From Pseudomonas sp. PDM05 (GTDB lineage Bacteria > Pseudomonadota > Gammaproteobacteria > Pseudomonadales > Pseudomonadaceae), in NCBI RefSeq assembly GCF_014851685.1, contig NZ_JACVAC010000005.1:248001-312000 (forward strand): a stretch of DNA of 64,000 nt, read 5' to 3'. A program made the translations under genes and the position numbers. Each line of letters starts with the position of its first letter. Position 1 is the first letter of the stretch. Below are positions 58,206 through 64,000 of this stretch, piece after piece. The notes below the pieces were generated by a model. That model had not been told where the DNA came from and made no database searches. It saw nothing but the letters and a program-made list of their open reading frames with translations.

Positions 58206-58280
58206 TCCTTTGCAGGTAGTGAGTAAGAGGTTTCTGACTGAAGTGTCAGAAACATTTCCACACACTAACACTGCAAAGGA
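58206..58280 (-). promoter_or_regulatory. 5'-UTR stem that can mask the dipeptidase ribosome site
   Basis: In the minus-strand mRNA, TCCTTTGCAG (58280-58271) is complementary over 10 bp to CTGCAAAGGA (58215-58206), which contains the ribosome site AAAGGA for ATG 58194. A smaller hairpin TTTCTGAC / GTCAGAAA (58252-58231) lies inside the loop. Such nested structures are seen in RNA thermometers and other translation switches. The transcript start is unknown. Confidence 0.5.
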
Positions 58281-58354
58281 GGGGGTGGGAGACCCGATTG
58301 AGGGAATTTTTCTGCTTCGCTCTGCAATCACTGCCCGATCAGAAGCGGCGATTT

Positions 58355-58828
58355 TCACGGTAGATGACGAACCAAATACAGGGTTTGGGTGAATGTTCCA
58401 TCAAGGTTGGGCTCGGAAGTCATTGTGCCGGTAACCCCGGCATATTTTCCCGTGCTGCCGATGACGGCGACTGTGGATTGACCCGCTTCAAGCTCCTGCC
58501 CGCCTACGACGATAGTGCCTATGACGGTTTTATCGGGGCCGAAGAACAGCAGTGTCCATTGGCATTGGCTGTGTACCCCCGGCAGGGTGGTGACGCAGTA
58601 GCCACTGTTGCTGCCGATGTCTTTGCGGTCCTGGTCCATCAAGGGTTGATCGAATACAAAAAGATCGCCTTGGGAGGGGCCCACAGGCCCGATATCGACT
58701 GCGTTTTTGAGGCCGCGTGTACCGTCGGCGAGGGTGACGAGGGTGAGTGTTTGCGCGTTGTTGACGCAGGCGCTCAGCGGGATAAGCAACAGCAACATGC
58801 AAGAAAAGCGAAGGGCGGCGGTTTTCAT
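58355..58828 (-). CDS. Lipoprotein with an allene-oxide-cyclase-like barrel domain
   Basis: A 157-residue lipoprotein: signal peptide MKTAALRFSCMLLLLIPLSA with lipobox LSAC; Val at +2 predicts outer-membrane sorting. The mature part (GPSQGDLFVFDQPLMDQ, GYCVTTLPG, CQWTLLFFG, VIGTIVVGGQELE, VIGSTGKYAGVTGT) follows the pattern of the AOC-like/dirigent beta-barrel family found in bacterial secreted proteins. ATG 58828 is chosen by the signal sequence. The role is unknown. Confidence 0.8.
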   Translation of the reverse strand: MKTAALRFSCMLLLLIPLSACVNNAQTLTLVTLADGTRGLKNAVDIGPVGPSQGDLFVFDQPLMDQDRKDIGSNSGYCVTTLPGVHSQCQWTLLFFGPDKTVIGTIVVGGQELEAGQSTVAVIGSTGKYAGVTGTMTSEPNLDGTFTQTLYLVRHLP

Positions 58829-58914
58829 GGACGGGCTCTCATGTGAGTGACCTGAACGCGCAGCACCGCTAAAGCTGCGCCCAGAGAGTGCAAGGCTAGC
58901 AAGCGAACGACATT

Positions 58915-59097
58915 TTACAAGGTGCCTGGGTGTGGGGCTGGATACTCGTCTGTCACCTCCAGCGCTTTGGTATAGGGCCCGTCCCACAACTGTTCATGCA
59001 GTTGCCCTACACGTTTAGCCATCGCTTCATTGCGCATCACCACCTCCAGGTTGCGTGAATTATCCAGGTAGCCGCCCAACCAGTTGCTGGTGCCAAT
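58915..59097 (-). pseudogene. 3' remnant of a phospholipase D-like gene
   Basis: The minus strand encodes IGTSNWLGGYLDNSRNLEVV and about 40 more residues to TAA at 58917-58915. This is the end of a PLD-family (HKD) protein: GTSNW and the N-S-R-N-LE block lie just after the second HKD motif. The HxKxxxxD residues and everything upstream are missing. The reading frame meets a half copy of the TTGTAGTGAGC repeat element at 59097. No start codon with a ribosome site exists, so it is not expected to be functional. Confidence 0.8.
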
Positions 59098-59185
59098 CCA
59101 GGCGCCTCGGTCTTTCTGAAATACCGCGGTTTACGGTTTTGGGGCGGCTTCGCCCCCCGGCGCGGGGCAAGCCTGCTCACTACAA
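59097..59185. repeat. Half copy of the TTGTAGTGAGC repeat element
   Basis: CCAGGCGCCTCGGTCTTTCT...CTGCTCACTACAA matches the right-hand two thirds of the element at 54669 with changes. The left outer arm is absent; the PLD remnant begins there instead. Part of the element (59131-59187) is read as the C-terminus of the alaX frame. Confidence 0.82.
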
Positions 59186-59805
59186 AGCTCGTAGCGGACG
59201 GATAGGGCGCCTTTTTTTTCCGAGAGGGCGAGGATTTTTACCTGGCCCAGTTCGCTCAGGGCCTGGACGTGTGTGCCGCCGCAGGCGTAGGCGGGCAACT
59301 CGCCGAAGCCGACTTCGCGGGTGCCTTCATCCAAGGCCATATGGCGCGAGTAATCTGCGGCGATCCATTGGTTGACCTGTTGCTGGATGGTCTCGGCGTC
59401 GATGGTTTGTGCCGCTTCACCACGGATAAAGGTGATCTTGCCTTCGCCCGGCCAGTGATGGGCCTTGATCGGCATCCAGCCGAGGCTTTCGCCGGCGTTG
59501 CCGATCAGGTGCCCGGCAGAATGCAGGCGGGTGTGCAGGGCGCGGCGTGTCTCATCGACGCGCGCGCTGATCGGACCAGGGGCGACCGCTTGATCAACGT
59601 AGTGCACCACCTGGTCGGCTTCCTGGATGACGCGCAATACCTGGCTATCACCGAGCCAGCCGGTATCGAATGGCTGGCCACCGCCTTGGGGATGGAAGAT
59701 CGTCGACTGCAGGATGACTGCAAACTGCGCCTCGTGGGGCGTGCAACTGAGCACTTCGAGCTCAGCCGTCAGGTGGTCATGGGTGAAAAACAGGCGCTCG
59801 GTCAT
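59131..59805 (-). CDS. alaX: Alanyl-tRNA editing protein (AlaX type)
   Basis: A 224-residue free-standing editing protein that deacylates Ser- or Gly-tRNA(Ala). Motifs match the AlaRS editing domain: IFHPQGGGQPFDTG, HTRLHSAGHL with two metal His, and YACGGTHVQALSELG with Cys and His. The last residues, from about CSEQACPAPGGEAAPKP, are encoded by the repeat element, so the native C-terminus near RYEL has been extended by repeat read-through. Start ATG 59805. It is divergent from the LysR gene. Confidence 0.87.
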   Translation of the reverse strand: MTERLFFTHDHLTAELEVLSCTPHEAQFAVILQSTIFHPQGGGQPFDTGWLGDSQVLRVIQEADQVVHYVDQAVAPGPISARVDETRRALHTRLHSAGHLIGNAGESLGWMPIKAHHWPGEGKITFIRGEAAQTIDAETIQQQVNQWIAADYSRHMALDEGTREVGFGELPAYACGGTHVQALSELGQVKILALSEKKGALSVRYELCSEQACPAPGGEAAPKP

Positions 59806-59852
59806 TTTCTACATCCGCATCAGGGTTCTGCGCGCAGTATAAATAGTGCGTC

Positions 59853-59878
59853 AATAGGTGATAATCCGCTCAACTATC
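59853..59878. promoter_or_regulatory. Possible LysR-type dyad between alaX and the LysR gene
   Basis: AATAG (59853-59857) and CTATC (59874-59878) form a spaced dyad in the 89-base divergent gap. Size and position fit a LysR autoregulation site, but no T-N11-A core is clear. Confidence 0.3.
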
Positions 59879-59894
59879 AATGGACCTGTGCGTC

Positions 59895-60827
59895 ATGAGC
59901 ATCAATCTTCCTTTGCCGCTGCTGGGCGAAATGGCGATTTTCGTCAAGGTGGTGGAAACCGGCAGCTTTTCCGCAGCCGCCCGGCAAATGGGCGCTTCGC
60001 CGTCATCGGTCAGCCGCAGTATTTCGCGCCTGGAAAAAGCCCTGGCCACGCGTTTGCTGCAACGCACCACGCGCAAATTGCGTTTGAGCGAGGGCGGCGA
60101 AGAGGTGTTCAAGCGTTGCCAGGACATGGTCAACGCGGCGCGCTCGGTGATGGAGGTCAGCGGCCAATTTACCCATGAGGCCGAAGGCCTGGTACGGGTC
60201 AGCGTGCCCAAGGCGGTGGGGCGGTTTGTGGTGCATCCCCATGTGCCGGAGTTCTTGCGCCGTTATCCCAAAGTGGATGTGCAGTTGATCCTGGAAGACC
60301 GGCCGGTGGATTTGATCGACGACAACCTGGATCTGATCCTGCGCATCTCCGAAAGCCCGCCGCCGGGGTTGGTGGGGCGGCCATTGTTTCCCATCGAACA
60401 CTTGCTGTGCGCGACGCCGCAGTATCTGGCTGAGTACGGCACACCGGAGCATCCCCATGACCTGCTGGAGCACAGTTGCATCTACCTGGGAGAAACTGCC
60501 GCGGATGCGCGCTGGAAGTTTCGCCAGGCTGGCAAGACGGTGACGGTCGGGGTGCGTGGGCGTTATGCGGCGAACCATACCGGCGTGCGGTTGGATGCAG
60601 TGTTGCAGCATGTGGGTATTGGCAGTCTGCCGTACTTTACGGCGCGCCATGATCTGGACGCGGGGAGGGTCGTGCAGGTGTTGCCGCAGTGGGATTTTAT
60701 TGCGTCGTACCACGGCGATGTGTGGCTGCTGCATTCGCCAACGCGGTATCTGCCGCCCAAGTTGCGGGTGTTTATTGATTATCTGGTGGAGTGCATGGCC
60801 AAGGAGCCGACGTTGCGCCGACGGTAG
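59895..60827 (+). CDS. LysR-family transcriptional regulator
   Basis: A 310-residue LTTR: N-terminal HTH (MAIFVKVVETGSFSAAARQM and GASPSSVSRSISRLEKALAT) and a co-inducer domain (PEFLRRYPKVDVQLILEDRP; VGIGSLPYFTARHDL). It resembles the large group that regulates divergent oxidoreductases; here the divergent neighbour is alaX. ATG 59895 gives the common MSINLPLPLLGEMAIFVKVV; an in-frame ATG at 59880 is an alternative. Neither has a ribosome site. Confidence 0.9.
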   Translation: MSINLPLPLLGEMAIFVKVVETGSFSAAARQMGASPSSVSRSISRLEKALATRLLQRTTRKLRLSEGGEEVFKRCQDMVNAARSVMEVSGQFTHEAEGLVRVSVPKAVGRFVVHPHVPEFLRRYPKVDVQLILEDRPVDLIDDNLDLILRISESPPPGLVGRPLFPIEHLLCATPQYLAEYGTPEHPHDLLEHSCIYLGETAADARWKFRQAGKTVTVGVRGRYAANHTGVRLDAVLQHVGIGSLPYFTARHDLDAGRVVQVLPQWDFIASYHGDVWLLHSPTRYLPPKLRVFIDYLVECMAKEPTLRRR

Positions 60828-60844
60828 ATACGCGGTCTAAAAAA

Positions 60845-60934
60845 TGTGGGAGCGGGCTTGCTCGCGAAAGCGGTCTGCCAGTTGATGAATATATTGACTG
60901 ACACTTCGTATTCGCGAGCAAGCCCGCTCCCACA
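60845..60934. repeat. REP doublet
   Basis: TGTGGGAGCGGGCTTGCTCG at left and CGAGCAAGCCCGCTCCCACA at right: a perfect pair of 20-base arms. Between convergent genes. Confidence 0.92.
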
Positions 60935-60958
60935 ATGGGTTCTGCGGTGTTTCGACTA

Positions 60959-61366
60959 TCAGTGCTTGCTCTGGTCTTCAGGCATGGCCAGCAGCTGCTT
61001 TTCCTGGTTCCAGTCGAACGGTTCGTCGTTCTGTTCGGCTTCGAAGCGACGCTCTTCCAGGGCCTGGTACATGTCCAGTTCTTCGTCCGGCATGAAGTGC
61101 AGGCAATCGCCGCCAAAGAACCACAGCAGGTCGCGTGGCACCAGATGGGCGATTTGTGGGTAGCGCAAGATGACCTGGCTCATCAGGTCCTGGCCCAGGT
61201 ACTGGCTTTCGATCGGGTCGATCGGCAGCAGGGCGCGCAATTCGTCGAAGCGCTCCAGGAACAAGGTGTGGCTTTCCTCGGGCACCTGTTCGGCTTCGCC
61301 GACGGCAACCAGGATGCTGCGCAGGTGGTCGAGCAAGACGAGATGATCGGCAACGACGTTGGACAC
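60959..61366 (-). CDS. PA2817 family protein
   Basis: A 135-residue soluble, acidic protein. VLLDHLRSILVAVGEAEQVP and RYPQIAHLVPRDLLWFFGGDCLHFMPDEELD match what I know as the PA2817 family, a Pseudomonas protein of unknown function found beside the fadE-like gene. No membrane segment or signal peptide. It is separated from the dehydrogenase gene by a hairpin terminator, so it has its own promoter or depends on read-through. Confidence 0.8.
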   Translation of the reverse strand: MSNVVADHLVLLDHLRSILVAVGEAEQVPEESHTLFLERFDELRALLPIDPIESQYLGQDLMSQVILRYPQIAHLVPRDLLWFFGGDCLHFMPDEELDMYQALEERRFEAEQNDEPFDWNQEKQLLAMPEDQSKH

Positions 61367-61389
61367 GAGATAAGTCCTCTAAAGCAAAA

Positions 61390-61427
61390 ACGGGCGCGAG
61401 AGTATATAGCCCTCGTGCCCGTATTTA
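61390..61427 (-). terminator. Terminator of the acyl-CoA dehydrogenase gene
   Basis: Arms CGGGCGCGAG / CTCGTGCCCG with one mismatch and an 11-base loop; on the minus strand followed by TTTTTG. Confidence 0.75.
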
Positions 61428-61441
61428 TATGACCGCCGGTA

Positions 61442-63889
61442 TCAGCGGACTGTGCCCTCTGCCTGGGCCAGCTCTTCCTTGCTGAAATCATCCACGTCGA
61501 TCACCTTGCGCCGCGCCGCTTCGGCGTCGCGCAGGGTTTGCGCTTCGGCCGGTTGCAGCACGCCCGCTTCCAGCGCCGCGTCGATGGCATGCTCGCCAGC
61601 CGCCGGTTTGACCTGGCCGCTCTTGAGCGCGGTATGCAGTTTCTTCTGCAACGCATGGCTGGCGCCCAGGAGGTCGTAGGCATGTTGCAGGGCGCCGACC
61701 GGGTCTTGCGCCGATTGCGGGCGGTAGCAGCCAGCCAGCAACTCTTCCAGGGTCGGATCGCCCTTGGCGCGGCCGATCACTGCGGCGACTTCGGCATCCA
61801 GCGCATCGGATGGCCCGGTATGCCGACGGCCGAACGGGAACACGATCACCCGCAGCAGGCAACCGAGCACCTTGTTCGGGAAGTTGCTGAGCAGTTCGTC
61901 CAGTGCGCGCTCCGATTCACCCAGGCTTTCCTCCATGGCCCAGGCGAACAGCGGCTCCATGTGGCCCGGCGAATCCAGGTCGTGGTAACGCTTGAGCGCC
62001 GCCGAGGCCAGGTACATGTGGCTGAGTACATCGCCCAGGCGTGCCGACAGGCGTTCGCGACGTTTCAGTTCGCCACCCAGCAGCATCATGCTCAGGTCGG
62101 CGAGCAGGGCGAACGCCGCGGCCTGACGGTTCAGCGCGCGGAAATAACCCTGGCTCAAGCGGTTGCCCGGTGCTTTCTCGAAGTGACCGATGCCCAGGTT
62201 CAACACCAGGGTGCTGGCGGCGTTGCTCACGGCAAAACCAATGTGTTGCATCAACAGGCCGTCGAATTCCTTCAGCGCCTGATCGTGGTCTTCACGACCG
62301 GCCAAGGCCATTTCCTTGAGCACGAACGGATGGCAGCGGATCGCGCCCTGGCCGAAGATCATCAGGTTGCGCGAGAGGATATTCGCGCCTTCCACGGTGA
62401 TGAAGATCGGCGCACCTTGCCAACTGCGACCCAGGTAGTTGTTCGGGCCCATGATGATGCCCTTGCCGCCGTGCACGTCCATGGCGTGGCCGATGCACTC
62501 GCGGCCGCGTTCGGTGAGGTGGTACTTGAGGATCGCCGACAGCACCGAGGGTTTCTCCCCAAGGTCCACCGCGTTGGCGGTGAGCATGCGCGCACTGTCC
62601 ATCAGCCAGGCATTGCCGCCGATCCGCGCCAGGGCTTCCTGGATACCTTCGAACGCCGAGAGCGGGACGTTGAACTGCTCGCGGACCTGGGCATATTGGC
62701 CGGTGACCAGGCTGGTGAACTTGGCGGCGCCGGTGCCCACGGCAGGCAGGGAAATCGAACGGCCCACGGACAGGCAGTTCATCAACATCATCCAGCCCTT
62801 GCCGAGCATCTCCTGGCCGCCAATCAGGAATTCCAGGGGGATGAACACGTCCTTGCCGGAGTTGGGGCCGTTCATGAACGCGGCGCCCAGCGGCAGGTGG
62901 CGACGGCCGATTTCCACACCCGGTGTATCGGTGGGGATCAGCGCGAGGCTGATGCCCAGGTCTTCCTCTTCACCCAGCAGGTGATCCGGGTCATGGGCCT
63001 TGAACGCCAGCCCGAGCAGGGTCGCGACCGGGCCCAGGGTGATGTAGCGTTTTTCCCAGTTCAGGCGCAGGCCGAGGGTTTCCTTGCCTTGCCATTCACC
63101 TTTGCAGATCACCCCGGTGTCGGGCATGGCACCGGCGTCGGAGCCGGCCAGCGGGCCGGTGAGGGCGAAGCATGGAATGTCGTCGCCCCGGGCCAGGCGC
63201 GGCAGGTAGTGGTTGCGTTGCTCCTCGGTGCCGTAGTGCAGCAGCAGTTCGGCCGGGCCGAGGGAGTTGGGCACCATCACGGTTGACGCCAGGTCGCCGC
63301 TGCGGGTCGCGAGTTTCATCGCCACCTGGGAGTGGGCGTAGGCCGAGAAGCCCTTGCCGCCGTATTCCTTGGGGATGATCAGGGCGAAGAAGCCATGGGT
63401 CTTGATGTGCTCCCAGGCGGCGGGCGGCAGGTCCATGGCCTGGCCGATGTCCCAGTCGCTGACCATTGCACAGAGTTCTTCGGTGGGGCCGTCGATAAAC
63501 GCCTGTTCTTCTTCGGTCAGTTGGGCCTTGGGGTAAGCGAGGAGCTTGTCCCAGTCCGGGCGGCCGCTGAACAGTTCGCCATCCCACCACACGGTGCCGG
63601 CGTCGATGGCATCGCGTTCGGTCTCGGACATCGGTGGCAGGACTTTCTGGAACCAGCTGAACAGCGGCTTGGTGAAGTATTGGCGGCGCAGGTCGGGCAG
63701 CAGCAACGGCGCGGCGACAACGGCGATCAGTACCCAGAAAACCAGCAGCAGCCAGCCCGGCGCGTGGCTCCATGCGCCCATCGCCAGCAGGTAGACGGCG
63801 ACCACGCCCAGGGCGGGCAGGGGCGCGGTGCGGCGGTGTGCCAGGTAGGCAATGCCGACCACCAGAACCAGTATCCACAACAACAGCAT
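61442..63889 (-). CDS. fadE: FadE-type acyl-CoA dehydrogenase
   Basis: An 815-residue dehydrogenase (E. coli FadE is 814) for the first step of fatty acid beta-oxidation. N-terminal hydrophobic helices (about 1-20 and 30-62) anchor it at the membrane. The core carries FALTGPLAGSDAGAMPDTG, GKGWMMLMNCLSVGRSISLP, YHLTERGRECIGHAMDVHGG and PIFITVEGANILSRNLMIFG; the last holds the usual catalytic Glu. ATG 63889 has GAGG 7 bases upstream (63900-63897); a TTG two codons earlier is less likely. Several FadE paralogues occur in Pseudomonas, so the symbol is generic. Confidence 0.92.
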   Translation of the reverse strand: MLLLWILVLVVGIAYLAHRRTAPLPALGVVAVYLLAMGAWSHAPGWLLLVFWVLIAVVAAPLLLPDLRRQYFTKPLFSWFQKVLPPMSETERDAIDAGTVWWDGELFSGRPDWDKLLAYPKAQLTEEEQAFIDGPTEELCAMVSDWDIGQAMDLPPAAWEHIKTHGFFALIIPKEYGGKGFSAYAHSQVAMKLATRSGDLASTVMVPNSLGPAELLLHYGTEEQRNHYLPRLARGDDIPCFALTGPLAGSDAGAMPDTGVICKGEWQGKETLGLRLNWEKRYITLGPVATLLGLAFKAHDPDHLLGEEEDLGISLALIPTDTPGVEIGRRHLPLGAAFMNGPNSGKDVFIPLEFLIGGQEMLGKGWMMLMNCLSVGRSISLPAVGTGAAKFTSLVTGQYAQVREQFNVPLSAFEGIQEALARIGGNAWLMDSARMLTANAVDLGEKPSVLSAILKYHLTERGRECIGHAMDVHGGKGIIMGPNNYLGRSWQGAPIFITVEGANILSRNLMIFGQGAIRCHPFVLKEMALAGREDHDQALKEFDGLLMQHIGFAVSNAASTLVLNLGIGHFEKAPGNRLSQGYFRALNRQAAAFALLADLSMMLLGGELKRRERLSARLGDVLSHMYLASAALKRYHDLDSPGHMEPLFAWAMEESLGESERALDELLSNFPNKVLGCLLRVIVFPFGRRHTGPSDALDAEVAAVIGRAKGDPTLEELLAGCYRPQSAQDPVGALQHAYDLLGASHALQKKLHTALKSGQVKPAAGEHAIDAALEAGVLQPAEAQTLRDAEAARRKVIDVDDFSKEELAQAEGTVR

Positions 63890-64000
63890 ATTCAATCCTC
63901 CGTGAAACCAGGGGCGAAACCACCAGGGAGCTTAGTCGGCATCCGAGCAAGCGGGGTGATCCGGGTGTAACGAGATTTGGCCGATTCGTCGTTATCTCGA

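Overview
The window is about 64 kb of a GC-rich gammaproteobacterial chromosome. Everything points to Pseudomonas, most likely the P. fluorescens group: the gltA / sdhCDAB-sucAB-lpdG-sucCD layout, the fabA-fabB pair, a PA2817-type protein beside a fadE-type dehydrogenase, an orphan betaine-binding protein next to a yjcH-actP pair, and many copies of the GTGGGAGC(G/T)GGCTTG repetitive extragenic palindrome. Identification rests on reading the sequence and on family knowledge; no search was run. There is no prophage, plasmid, CRISPR array, insertion sequence or defence island; nearly all genes are chromosomal core or common accessory genes.

Layout. 1-4763: the end of a DUF808 membrane protein, an MlaA/VacJ-like protein coupled to an alpha/beta hydrolase, a small membrane protein and a membrane-anchored GH17 enzyme. 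5096-8190: an orphan glycine-betaine-type binding protein followed by yjcH-actP. 8370-21408: central carbon metabolism, with gltA divergent from the TCA operon; both have clear sigma70-type promoters in the shared intergenic region. 21826-31762: brnQ/braB, DUF599, a small lipoprotein, two overlapping hotdog thioesterases, htpG, a dienelactone hydrolase, pirin, OsmC, then fabA-fabB with a DesT-like operator upstream. 32011-36960: a three-gene operon of TonB receptor, periplasmic binding protein and BarA-like hybrid kinase. 37156-45002: gpsA, DUF4389, sixA, then an acyl-CoA ligase, thioesterase and two hydrolases behind a strong palindrome, DUF4892 with a short coupled leader ORF, and an AI-2E-type permease. 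45149-54604: an OmpR-type two-component system, pyrF, a CurA-type reductase, an SDR, a MocR regulator, an HBM-type chemoreceptor and an alpha/beta hydrolase. 54809-64000: an unknown anchored protein, a duplicated tRNA-Glu/tRNA-Gly pair, a secreted M20 dipeptidase, an AOC-barrel lipoprotein, a phospholipase D remnant, alaX, a LysR regulator, a PA2817-family protein and a FadE-type acyl-CoA dehydrogenase.

How genes work together. gltA, sdhCDAB, sucAB-lpdG and sucCD cover citrate synthesis and the 2-oxoglutarate to fumarate part of the TCA cycle. actP-yjcH brings in acetate. fabA-fabB makes unsaturated fatty acids, gpsA supplies glycerol-3-phosphate for phospholipids, and the ligase/thioesterase group and fadE handle acyl-CoA turnover.

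No wholly new system is proven here. The observations most worth following up are the receptor/binding-protein/hybrid-kinase operon (a candidate ligand-sensing relay), a 10-bp stem that would hide the Shine-Dalgarno sequence of the dipeptidase gene, an 18-codon leader ORF joined by ATGA to DUF4892, and a half repeat element that marks a deletion breakpoint, truncating a PLD gene and adding a tail to AlaX.
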